From the NCBI GenBank assembly GCA_016297775.1, contig JAEDGA010000057.1, forward strand, positions 1 to 7,551: DNA of 7,551 nt, written 5' to 3'. Position numbers and translations under genes: made by a program. The notes beneath the pieces were generated by a model that was not told the origin of the DNA, made no database searches, and saw only the letters and a program-made list of their open reading frames with translations. Source of the DNA: Candidatus Methanomethylophilaceae archaeon (GTDB taxonomy: Archaea > Thermoplasmatota > Thermoplasmata > Methanomassiliicoccales > Methanomethylophilaceae). Positions 1-6,850 of the stretch are shown in pieces. Within the stretch, counting starts at the first letter, position 1; every line of letters starts with the position of its first letter.

Positions 1-1067
1 TGGTCGTGCTGGAGGACCTCACGGGAGATGTTGAGGGAGAAATCGGGGGAATCGACGACTCCGCGGATGAAGCGGAAGCAGTAGGGCAGGATGTCCGCAC
101 ACTTCTCCATGATCATCACGCCGTTGGAATAGAGCTGAAGTCCGGGTTCGTATTCCCTGGAGTAGAAGTCGTAGGGTGCCTTGGAGGGGATGAACAGCAT
201 GGCCTTGTAGCTGGTGAGACCCTCGGCGTTCACGCGGACGATGGAGAGGGGTTCGTCATAATCGTGGAATTTGCTCCTGTAGAACTCCTTGGCCTCCTCG
301 TCGGCCTTGGCGGATTTCTTCTTCTGCCAAACGGGGATCATGCTGTTGATGACCTTGTCCTCGGTCTTGGTGACATACTCCCTCTTGGGTTCGCCGTTCT
401 CGTCCTTCTCGTCGGTATCCTCCCAGGATCCGGACTCCACCATCATGTGGATGGGCCAGCGGATGTAGTCGGAGTAGGTCTTGATGAGGTCCTGTATGCG
501 GTAGGAGTCGAGGTATTCGCAGTAATCCTCGTTCTCGGTGTCGGGTTTGATGTGGAGTACTATCTCGGTACCCCATCCGGACTTCTCGCAATCCTTGATG
601 GTGTATCCGTCGATACCGTTGCTCTCCCAGCAGTAAGCGTTGTCGCTTCCGAAGGCCTTGGATGTGACCTTCACGTTGTCCGCCACCATGAATGCGGAGT
701 AGAATCCGACACCGAACTGTCCGATGATCTTGGAGTCGGCCCCTTCCTCGAGACTCTCCTTGAAGTCGAGGGATCCGCTGTGTGCGATCACTCCGAGGTT
801 CTTTTCCATGTCCTCGTCGGTCATTCCGATACCGTTGTCCGAGATGGTGACTGTGCGTGCCTCCTTGTCGACCGCCACGTCGATCCTGAAATCGGAGGAC
901 GATACGGCTATGGAGGAATCTCCGATAGCCTTGTAGTTCATCTTGTCGATAGCATCCGATGCGTTCGATATCAATTCACGGAGGAAGATCTCCTTGTGTG
1001 TGTAGATCGAATTGATCATAAGATCCAACAGGCGCTTGGATTCTGCTTTGAACTGTTTCTTTGCCAT
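1..1067 (-). CDS. htpG: Molecular chaperone HtpG (Hsp90 family), N-terminal part, cut by the window edge
   Basis: ATP-dependent cytosolic chaperone of the Hsp90 family. Only the first 355 codons are visible; the family is usually about 620-640 residues, so the rest of the middle domain and the dimerisation domain lie outside the window. The protein starts MAKKQFKAESKRLLDLMINS. The GHKL ATPase domain is complete: RELISNASDA (E31 catalytic, N35 Mg-binding), DNGIGM (D77, ATP adenine contact) and the lid glycine motif GQFGVGF at 116-122. The middle domain is present up to NISREVLQ, with R349 at the place of the catalytic arginine. The start is supported by a GTGAT ribosome-binding sequence 5 bases upstream. 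No frameshift was seen. A long open frame on the opposite strand (6-1112) is only its antisense shadow. The N-terminus looks very bacterial. The family assignment is close to certain. Confidence 0.97.
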   Translation of the reverse strand, partial: MAKKQFKAESKRLLDLMINSIYTHKEIFLRELISNASDAIDKMNYKAIGDSSIAVSSSDFRIDVAVDKEARTVTISDNGIGMTDEDMEKNLGVIAHSGSLDFKESLEEGADSKIIGQFGVGFYSAFMVADNVKVTSKAFGSDNAYCWESNGIDGYTIKDCEKSGWGTEIVLHIKPDTENEDYCEYLDSYRIQDLIKTYSDYIRWPIHMMVESGSWEDTDEKDENGEPKREYVTKTEDKVINSMIPVWQKKKSAKADEEAKEFYRSKFHDYDEPLSIVRVNAEGLTSYKAMLFIPSKAPYDFYSREYEPGLQLYSNGVMIMEKCADILPYCFRFIRGVVDSPDFSLNISREVLQHD

Positions 1068-1072
1068 CTTGT

Positions 1073-1077
1073 ATCAC
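1073..1077 (-). promoter_or_regulatory. Ribosome binding site of htpG
   Basis: Minus-strand GTGAT lies 5 bases before the ATG at 1067. It matches the GGTGATC part of the sequence complementary to the archaeal 16S rRNA 3' end. It supports this start and implies that the htpG message has a leader. Confidence 0.5.
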
Positions 1078-1125
1078 TTCTTTCCGGGATGATGACACCC
1101 GAGTCACTTTAATAATTTAGAACTT

Positions 1126-1134
1126 CTATAAAAA
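1126..1134 (-). promoter_or_regulatory. Probable TATA box of htpG
   Basis: Read on the minus strand this is TTTTTATAG, the best TATA-like match in the AT-rich divergent region. It would place the transcription start near 1100-1105 and give a leader of about 35-40 nt. The same bases read CTATAAAAA on the plus strand and could serve the reductase gene instead. A second AT-rich box lies at 1110-1118. Confidence 0.4.
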
Positions 1135-1181
1135 CATAACATTGTTACCAAACATTTATGGCATAATTCGATAGGGCATCC

Positions 1182-1189
1182 GATATATC
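1182..1189 (+). promoter_or_regulatory. Probable TATA box for a leaderless geranylgeranyl reductase mRNA
   Basis: The self-complementary octamer GATATATC ends 22 bp before the ATG at 1211. This is the distance at which an archaeal TATA box would start transcription at the start codon itself. No Shine-Dalgarno sequence precedes this ATG, which fits a leaderless message. The alternative is the AT-rich box near 1126-1135 with a leader of about 50 nt. Confidence 0.45.
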
Positions 1190-1210
1190 AGAAACAACAT
1201 CCTCCATATC

Positions 1211-2392
1211 ATGAATGACAGGTACGATATCATCGTCGTCGGAGCCGGTCCCGCCGGTTCTCTTGCTGCCAAGCACGCGGCGCTCGGAGGGGCGGATGTC
1301 CTGCTGATGGAGAAAAAGGCGGAGGTTGGAGCTCCCCTCAGATGTGCGGAGGGTGTGTCCAAGAGGAGGCTCAGAGAGGTCGGTATAGAACCCGATCCAA
1401 GGTGGATATCCTCGGAGATAAGGGGGACCATCATGCGTACCGTCGGCGGAAGCTATCTGAAGGTGGACGAGAGCTGGAAGGATGGCGAGGTAGGATACGT
1501 ACTGGACCGTCATCTTTTTGATAAGTTCGTGGCCGAACAGGCTGCGGAAGCGGGTGCGGACGTTGTCGTACGTACCGCATGTACGGGCGTGATACGCGAC
1601 GATTCCGGAAGGATATCGGGAGTGAAGGCCGTTCATATGGGAGAGACTATCGAGATCGGATGCGACTGCATAGTAGCGGCCGACGGTTTCGAATCCCAGG
1701 TGGCAAGATGGGCCGGCGTGGATACCTCCTTGGGATTGAATGACATAGATTCCTGTCTGCAGTACACCATGACTGGTATCGACATAGTGCCGGATTATTG
1801 CGAATTCATATTGGGTTCCGTGTCACCGGGCGGTTATGCATGGATCTTTCCGAAGGGGAAGGATTCCGCCAACGTGGGTCTGGGGATACAGGGGACGAAG
1901 ATAGAATCGGGGAAGGGTCCGAAGTACTATCTGGACAGGTTCATAGCATCCGATCCGAGATTGAAGGACGGTGCGGTGGTCAACGTGGCCGCAGGGATGG
2001 TGTCCCTCTGCCCCGGTCTGGATTCAGCCGCCGAGGATGGTATCGTCCTCGTCGGGGATGCCGCAAGGGTGATAGATCCGATGACCGGCGGAGGCATCTA
2101 TCATGCGCTGATGACGGGTATGCATGCGGGAGAGACGCTTGCACAGTGCTTCGCGAAGAAGGATTACTCCAAGGAAGCCTTCGCACCGTATGAGGAGACA
2201 TGGCGCGGGAAGATAATGAAGGAACTAAGGAGGAACTGGAAGATCAAGGAGAGGTTCGTTGACATGGACGACCCCATGTTGGATGCCCTGATAGATGCCG
2301 CTTCCCACGCCGATATGGAGAAGGTCAGGGTGGACGATATGGTCAAGGTGGTGAAGGAACGCTGCCCCGAGATCGTCTCCCTTTACAGGTGA
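1211..2392 (+). CDS. Digeranylgeranylglycerophospholipid reductase (geranylgeranyl reductase family)
   Basis: FAD-dependent enzyme that saturates the double bonds of geranylgeranyl chains in archaeal ether lipids, probably at the membrane surface. At 393 residues it has normal length. The Rossmann motif VGAGPAG is at 10-16 with an acidic strand end (MEKK) at 33-36. The PLRCAEG motif (42-48, C45) marks this reductase group. ADG at 157-159 and the FAD pyrophosphate motif VGDAARVIDPMTGGG (281-295) complete the p-hydroxybenzoate-hydroxylase-like fold. YAWIFPKG at 209-216, followed by NVGLG, is the conserved substrate-side segment of geranylgeranyl reductases. It converges on the UbiA-type prenyltransferase, which makes the precursor of its substrate, and their 3' ends overlap by 10 bp. 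The ATG is chosen because the Rossmann strand begins 5 residues in. The exact in vivo substrate (free phosphoglycerolipid or a CDP-linked form) cannot be told from sequence. Confidence 0.93.
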   Translation: MNDRYDIIVVGAGPAGSLAAKHAALGGADVLLMEKKAEVGAPLRCAEGVSKRRLREVGIEPDPRWISSEIRGTIMRTVGGSYLKVDESWKDGEVGYVLDRHLFDKFVAEQAAEAGADVVVRTACTGVIRDDSGRISGVKAVHMGETIEIGCDCIVAADGFESQVARWAGVDTSLGLNDIDSCLQYTMTGIDIVPDYCEFILGSVSPGGYAWIFPKGKDSANVGLGIQGTKIESGKGPKYYLDRFIASDPRLKDGAVVNVAAGMVSLCPGLDSAAEDGIVLVGDAARVIDPMTGGGIYHALMTGMHAGETLAQCFAKKDYSKEAFAPYEETWRGKIMKELRRNWKIKERFVDMDDPMLDALIDAASHADMEKVRVDDMVKVVKERCPEIVSLYR

Positions 2393-3204
2393 GACGCACC
2401 CAGTACGGACGAGGCCATCACCGCCAACAGCGAGTACTTGGCCAACCTCTCCGACCTGCCTGTTCCCAAACATCCGGATGCCGCGATCAGAAGCATGACA
2501 TCGGCGACGGCGATCGTCAGATAGAGGATGCCGGCAGCCCCGGATGCGAACGGGATCAGGGACATGAACATCGCCGCAAGATATGACAGACGTGCGATTA
2601 TGTCGGAACGTCTCGCTCCGATACGCATGGGCAATGTGTTCCTGTATGCGGAATCCCCATCCTTATCCATGATGTCCTTCTGAATCTCCCTTCCCAGGGT
2701 GATCGCGAACACCACGACGGATAGTACGTAACACGCGGCCATCCCGTGCACCATGGCGCCTCCGAGAAGGAACGATGCCCCGGTAAGTGCCGCTATGGTG
2801 ATGTTTCCGATCAACCCCTTCTTCTTGAGAACGGTCTCGTACAGCGTTATCGCCACACATGCGATACCGACGATGGCGATCACGGTGACGTCCATGGTCG
2901 CGACGGACAGCAGGAACGCGATCGCCAACGAGGACAGACCGAAACGGAACGCCGATCCCTGGGATATCCTGCCGGAAGGTACCGGCCTTCCAGGGTGTGC
3001 TATCCTGTCGACCTCCGCATCGACGCTGTCGTTGATGGAATTGCCTCCGACGATGTAGAACAGGACGGAGAACGTGACGATGACGGATTCGAGCATATAG
3101 CCTGCGAACGAACAACCGGATGCAACCGATGCCGCTGCCAACAGACCGATCAGACCTATGACGACATCTGCGGGACGTGCCAATTCCAGATACGGGTTCA
3201 ACAC
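2383..3204 (-). CDS. UbiA-family prenyltransferase, probable digeranylgeranylglyceryl phosphate synthase
   Basis: Integral membrane enzyme that probably adds the second geranylgeranyl group to geranylgeranylglyceryl phosphate, the second ether bond of archaeal lipids. At 273 residues with about eight to nine hydrophobic segments it has family length. The first aspartate-rich motif is NDSVDAEVD (N58, D59, D62, D66) followed by HPGRPVPSG, and the second is REIQKDIMDKDGD (R172, K176, D177, D180, D184). HPxRP and REIxKD are typical of the archaeal lipid branch rather than of menaquinone MenA. The start is GTG at 3204; TTG is the next codon. No well-spaced ribosome binding site is visible. The gene starts 39 bp after the radical SAM stop codon, so it is probably its operon partner. 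Its last 10 bp overlap the convergent reductase gene. Other UbiA substrates remain possible. Confidence 0.88.
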   Translation of the reverse strand: MLNPYLELARPADVVIGLIGLLAAASVASGCSFAGYMLESVIVTFSVLFYIVGGNSINDSVDAEVDRIAHPGRPVPSGRISQGSAFRFGLSSLAIAFLLSVATMDVTVIAIVGIACVAITLYETVLKKKGLIGNITIAALTGASFLLGGAMVHGMAACYVLSVVVFAITLGREIQKDIMDKDGDSAYRNTLPMRIGARRSDIIARLSYLAAMFMSLIPFASGAAGILYLTIAVADVMLLIAASGCLGTGRSERLAKYSLLAVMASSVLGASHL

Positions 3205-3243
3205 ACCCTGTAGGTCGAACCGATTGAAGTACCTGACAGTTCG

Positions 3244-4335
3244 TCAATCGACGATATCGTCCTCGGTGAGCAATCTGACCTTGGATTCGTGTTCCGACAG
3301 GGCACAACCTCCGGAATGCGGCAACGAGATCAATTCGGAATCCCTGATCCTCACGAACAGGGATGACGATATGGCATCCGTAAGACTACCCTCCCTGAGA
3401 TTCACATCGTGGAACGGGGATGCGGGACAGGCCTCGGCATCTCCGTAGGGATTTATGTGGAAGAAACCGCGGCCCGCACCTATGCATCCGCCGAAGAACC
3501 TCTCGTCCCCGGGAAAGGACATGAACATCATCTTGCAGTGACCGGAACGCAGTTCCGATACCCTCTTCGCCAGGATCCCCCTCTTCTCATCCCCCAAGGC
3601 AAGGTGCTTCGTTCCCACGGAAGGTACGAACTCTATCAGGAAGACTATGTGGGTGCCCATGGATTCCAGGAACGAAATGTAATCGTCGGATGTCACATGC
3701 TCCAGATTCTCCGATGTGACCGTTATGGAAACGCCGTGGAACAGTCTCGCATCCTCCAGATCGCGTATGGATGCCACCGCCTTGTCGAAGACACCTTTCC
3801 CTCTGCGTTCATCGGTATTTTCGCGATCGCCGTCCAGACTCACGATCGGGATCATGTTGCGGTTCTTCCTGAAGAACCGTATATTATCCGACACCATCGT
3901 GCCGTTCGTGAACACTGGGAATACCGTGTTCCTGTGGGACGCCGCTTCACGGAGGACGTTCGGACGCATGAGTGGTTCCCCTCCGGCGAGTATTATGAAA
4001 GATATCCCCAATGATTCGGCCTGTGAGAATACGGAGGCCCATTGTCCGTCGGTCATCTCATCTTTGAAGGGCGTACCGCAGATCCCATTGGATACGGCGT
4101 AACAGCCTTTGCAACGAAGGTTGCATCCGGTGGTTATGCTGCATATGAGGAATCCGGGGATGTGTACGCCCTTCCTTTGATGTTCCAAACGTACCTTGGA
4201 TGCCTTCCCGGCATGGTGAGAGAACCTGAGTATGAACGACACGGTGGACGGCGATCCGAGCGATCTTACGAGCGCCCTTCTTACAAGTCGGCGAGTGGCA
4301 CCTGCCATGTACGCCGTCAGTTCGTTATCATCCAT
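3244..4335 (-). CDS. Radical SAM protein with cysteine-rich C-terminal (SPASM/twitch-like) region, substrate unknown
   Basis: A 363-residue protein starting MDDNELTAYM. After a basic N-terminal region (about 1-60), CNLRCKGC (C71, C75, C78) binds the SAM-cleaving 4Fe-4S cluster. AGGEPLMRP (117-125) is the SAM-binding GGE motif, FTNGT is at 142-146 and SLDGD at 166-170. The C-terminal third has cysteines at 267, 284, 303 and 344, including GGCIGAG and EACPASP, which suggests an auxiliary cluster of the SPASM or twitch type. The pattern (ICSITTGCNLRCKGCYA, FPVFTNGT, SITVTSEN) recalls uncharacterised clostridial radical SAM proteins found next to TetR regulators; this is from memory, not from a search. 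The frame stays open up to 4524, but the start at 4335 is preferred: GGAGG lies 7 bases upstream and the TetR stop only 2 bases away. Substrate unknown; a lipid or peptide is possible. Confidence 0.88.
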   Translation of the reverse strand: MDDNELTAYMAGATRRLVRRALVRSLGSPSTVSFILRFSHHAGKASKVRLEHQRKGVHIPGFLICSITTGCNLRCKGCYAVSNGICGTPFKDEMTDGQWASVFSQAESLGISFIILAGGEPLMRPNVLREAASHRNTVFPVFTNGTMVSDNIRFFRKNRNMIPIVSLDGDRENTDERRGKGVFDKAVASIRDLEDARLFHGVSITVTSENLEHVTSDDYISFLESMGTHIVFLIEFVPSVGTKHLALGDEKRGILAKRVSELRSGHCKMMFMSFPGDERFFGGCIGAGRGFFHINPYGDAEACPASPFHDVNLREGSLTDAISSSLFVRIRDSELISLPHSGGCALSEHESKVRLLTEDDIVD

Positions 4336-4337
4336 GC

Positions 4338-4892
4338 TCAGGCCTCCAGGAAGGTATCCACCATACGGCGTATCCATCCGCTGCGCGTATCCGGGTCGCG
4401 TAGATCGATCCCGGAATAGGTGCGTATGGCATCGGTACGATAGAACATCAGCTGGAATATCGACACTATGGAGTAAGCGATCATTCTGCAATCTGATACA
4501 CTCCTCTCCGGCAGTATCTTGCAAACGTACGGTAGGATCCTGTCGGGAAGCGAGATGCTCTCGTTAAGAAGCAGATTTGGGATGTACAACCTGGAGAACC
4601 TCTCGTATCTTGACAGATCTGTGCCTATGTCGTCGATGAATCCTATTATGGACTCCTTCGGGGACAGGTCGCGGTCGTGGCCGTACATGTCCTTCGACGA
4701 TGATTCTATTATCTCTTCTATGGCGACCTTCATCAGGCCGTCCTTGGAACCGAAGTGATAGTTTATCATCGCGAGGTTGACACCGGCCTCCTCCGCGATC
4801 ATACGGGTGGTGATCCTGTCGGTATCACCCTCCCTTGTAAGGAGACGTTTCGCAGCATCCAGCAATGCGCGTGCGCTGTCCGTACGTTCCAT
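4338..4892 (-). CDS. TetR/AcrR-family transcriptional regulator
   Basis: A 184-residue protein starting MERTDSARALLDAAKRLLTR. The N-terminal three-helix DNA-binding domain covers about 5-52: helix 1 ARALLDAAKRLL, then ITTRMIAEEAGVNLAMINYHFGSKDGLM with the helix-turn-helix at about 27-47. YHFGSKDGL is the signature end of TetR domains. The C-terminal part (about 55-184) is helical and divergent, as is normal for the ligand-binding and dimer domain. Another ATG three codons upstream (4901) would give 187 residues. I prefer 4892 because the only TATA-like box lies about 26 bp from it, consistent with a leaderless mRNA. The gene is first in an apparent operon with the radical SAM and prenyltransferase genes and is divergent from the FUSC transporter. 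It overlaps or adjoins a tandem palindromic element and is therefore probably autoregulated. Ligand unknown. Confidence 0.9.
   Translation of the reverse strand: MERTDSARALLDAAKRLLTREGDTDRITTRMIAEEAGVNLAMINYHFGSKDGLMKVAIEEIIESSSKDMYGHDRDLSPKESIIGFIDDIGTDLSRYERFSRLYIPNLLLNESISLPDRILPYVCKILPERSVSDCRMIAYSIVSIFQLMFYRTDAIRTYSGIDLRDPDTRSGWIRRMVDTFLEA
4344..4348 (-). promoter_or_regulatory. Shine-Dalgarno sequence that sets the radical SAM start
   Basis: Minus-strand GGAGG lies inside the last codons of the TetR gene, 7 bases before the ATG at 4335. It decides between this start and the much longer open frame beginning at 4524. With the TGA-GC-ATG junction it indicates translational coupling of the two genes. 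Confidence 0.8.
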
Positions 4893-4893
4893 A

Positions 4894-4918
4894 TTAAACA
4901 TGATTAAATCATGATTAA
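4894..4918. promoter_or_regulatory. Tandem palindromic element, probable TetR operator
   Basis: The 9-mer CATGATTAA occurs twice (4899-4907 and 4910-4918), 11 bp apart, so both copies face the same side of the helix. Each copy sits in a near-palindrome: TTAAACATGATTAA at 4894-4907 and TTAAATCATGATTAA at 4904-4918, the latter with the perfect core AATCATGATT. The element covers the region between the regulator's TATA box and its start codon, and lies 66 bp upstream of the transporter. Bound repressor there would block regulator transcription. That the neighbouring TetR binds it is inferred. Confidence 0.55.
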
Positions 4919-4922
4919 TAAA
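4915..4922 (-). promoter_or_regulatory. Probable TATA box of the TetR gene (leaderless)
   Basis: Minus-strand TTTATTAA is centred about 26 bp upstream of the ATG at 4892, as expected if transcription starts at the start codon. No Shine-Dalgarno sequence precedes that ATG. The box overlaps the second copy of the palindromic element. Confidence 0.45.
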
Positions 4923-4944
4923 GGTTGTGACCGTAATTACAAAA

Positions 4945-4960
4945 ATACATAATTTAAAAT
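4945..4960 (+). promoter_or_regulatory. AT-rich promoter region of the FUSC transporter
   Basis: ATACATAATTTAAAAT is the nearest TATA-like stretch upstream of the transporter start at 4984. A ribosome-binding-like GGGGGT at 4973-4978 precedes the ATG. If transcription began about 25 bp from this box, that site would be at the very 5' end of the message, so the box near 4915-4922 could be the real one. Confidence 0.3.
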
Positions 4961-4983
4961 CCTACAAGTCATGGGGGTAAGGC

Positions 4984-6837
4984 ATGGATACGAAGAGACT
5001 GATGAACAGGACCCTGTTCTTCATCGCCATATGTGCGGTGGTCGCAGGCATCACGATGGTGTTCGGTGAGGTTAATTCGCTTGTAGGCGTGGCCATAGTT
5101 GTCATAGCACTGATCATGCTTCAACGCGACCTTTCCGTGAGACCCGTGTGGAACATATGTGTGATGACACTGTTCACTTGCATGTTGGGCATTGCGGCAT
5201 ACGTGTCCCTTATGGATCCGTTCCTTGGGATAGCCGTCAACATAGCGGTGATGATGACGATAGTGTTCGCCACCGTTCACGACCTCGATTCACCGTTGCA
5301 TTTCCCATTCATATTGGGATACACGTTCATGCTGTCGGTACCGGTGACGGCCGAAGGTCTCCCGATGAGGATCATGGCTCTGATAGTAGGTTCGGTGGCG
5401 ATAGTCCTGCTCAATGTCATCATGAACAGGAACAGGATGACGAAGACAAGTCACAATGCCGTGATATCCATCTGCGAGAGGATATCCGACGATGCAAGAA
5501 CGGTGATGGGGGGCGGTACGCCATCCGTATCCGAACTGGAGAGCATGTGCTTCAGACTCAACTCCGATATCTATGGCAGGTTGCATGACAGGTTGTTCGC
5601 CACATCCAGGGATGCGACCGTGATCGGATTGACATCCTCCCTTATGACACTCGGAAGGGCGGTCATCGAGAAGGAGAGGGATACCGACGTATTGAACGCC
5701 GTCATCGGATTGATGGATGCGATAAAGAATCACGAGAACGGCGATCTTTCACCGGATGAGGTATGTTCCGAGATATCGTCATTCATAGACGGTAACAAGG
5801 ATGCGGACCTTGCGATACTGGCATCCGCACGCACCATATCCTCGGAACTGAGACAGCTGTCCGAGGAGGATGATGGACGCTCCAAGTCATTCCAGATGCC
5901 ATCCGGAAGGAGGCTGGCCAACATACTGAAGGAGAATGTCAGGAGGGATTCCGTGACGTTCACGTTCGCGGTACGCATGTCATTGATGTACGCACTGTGG
6001 GCGTTCGTGTGGCAATACTGGGATCTGGAGAACGCGAAGTGGCTGCTGTTCACCACCGCGGCACTGGTACAGCCATACATAGAAGGTACATGGACCAAAT
6101 CATGCATGAGAGTCGCCGGGACGCTCGTCGGAGCCGCCGGATTCGCGGCGATAGCGATACTCACCGGACAGGATGCGATGCTGATGTCCGTTGCATTGAT
6201 GGTGATAAGCTACGTGTACACCCTTATCGATCCCAAGAGATACGATGTGATGATGGCCTTCATCACCATGACAGCTCTGTTGGCCGTGGCTGCATCCGAT
6301 CCCGAAGGGGATGTGCTGATGGAGAGACTGGTGTTCGTATTGGCAGGTGTAGTGACGGCATTGTTCGCCAACATGGCCATCCTGCCGTACAGGCTCAAGG
6401 ATGAGAACGTCGGATTGGGACGCAGATCCCTGAAGGTGTCCATCGCCCAGATAGAATCCATAAGGAGGGCCGCATACGGTGACGCACCTTTGATAAACGA
6501 CCCGTATCTGGTGCTCAAATCCGCCGCGATATCACAGAAGATGCAGATGAACGACAAACGCGATCCGGATGCACCGTTCGGCGGATTCATCAACATTCAG
6601 AACGCGATATCGTCCGAATACACCATGTTGCAGAGGTCCGTGGCGGATTCAGGCGAAGAGTGCAGGGGAAGGATCGTGAACATCATTGATGACAAGAAGG
6701 ATTCCCTTACGGAGGGTGATCTCAACGGTCTAGAGGATGAAGAGAAGGAGATCCTGAGAAGGACGGCGAATCTGCTCAGGATGCACAAGGAGAGCCGTCT
6801 GATTTTGGCTGAGGCCGCCCTGGCACTCCCCGAATGA
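4984..6837 (+). CDS. FUSC-family (aromatic acid exporter type) membrane transporter
   Basis: A 617-residue integral membrane protein with the duplicated layout of the aromatic acid exporter / fusaric acid resistance superfamily. Residues about 10-147 form a first hydrophobic block of roughly six segments. Residues 150-325 form a soluble, mostly helical domain. Residues 327-470 form a second block containing the FUSC_2-like stretch FAVRMSLMYALWAFVWQYW and, after it, KWLLFTTAALVQPYIEGTW. A charged tail follows at 471-617. GTWTKSCMRVAGTLVGA (368-384) matches the conserved family segment after the tryptophan-rich helix. Members export aromatic acids or similar amphipathic compounds; the substrate here is unknown. 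It is transcribed divergently from a TetR regulator, the classic arrangement for a repressor-controlled exporter. The ATG is preceded by GGGGGTAA 3 bases upstream. The frame ends in TGA and is followed by a strong hairpin. Family assignment is by pattern only, but good. Confidence 0.85.
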   Translation: MDTKRLMNRTLFFIAICAVVAGITMVFGEVNSLVGVAIVVIALIMLQRDLSVRPVWNICVMTLFTCMLGIAAYVSLMDPFLGIAVNIAVMMTIVFATVHDLDSPLHFPFILGYTFMLSVPVTAEGLPMRIMALIVGSVAIVLLNVIMNRNRMTKTSHNAVISICERISDDARTVMGGGTPSVSELESMCFRLNSDIYGRLHDRLFATSRDATVIGLTSSLMTLGRAVIEKERDTDVLNAVIGLMDAIKNHENGDLSPDEVCSEISSFIDGNKDADLAILASARTISSELRQLSEEDDGRSKSFQMPSGRRLANILKENVRRDSVTFTFAVRMSLMYALWAFVWQYWDLENAKWLLFTTAALVQPYIEGTWTKSCMRVAGTLVGAAGFAAIAILTGQDAMLMSVALMVISYVYTLIDPKRYDVMMAFITMTALLAVAASDPEGDVLMERLVFVLAGVVTALFANMAILPYRLKDENVGLGRRSLKVSIAQIESIRRAAYGDAPLINDPYLVLKSAAISQKMQMNDKRDPDAPFGGFINIQNAISSEYTMLQRSVADSGEECRGRIVNIIDDKKDSLTEGDLNGLEDEEKEILRRTANLLRMHKESRLILAEAALALPE

Positions 6838-6850
6838 AACCTTCCGTGAA

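Noticed and set aside
6..1112. 368-codon open frame on the plus strand, the longest frame in the left part of the window
   Set aside because: It is the antisense of htpG. The minus strand gives a clear HtpG sequence, while this translation has no recognisable domain and is an artefact of codon bias.
2663..3307. 214-codon minus-strand frame within the prenyltransferase gene
   Set aside because: It is a shifted frame of the UbiA-type gene, arginine- and histidine-rich with no hydrophobic segments; the overlapping frame carries all catalytic motifs.
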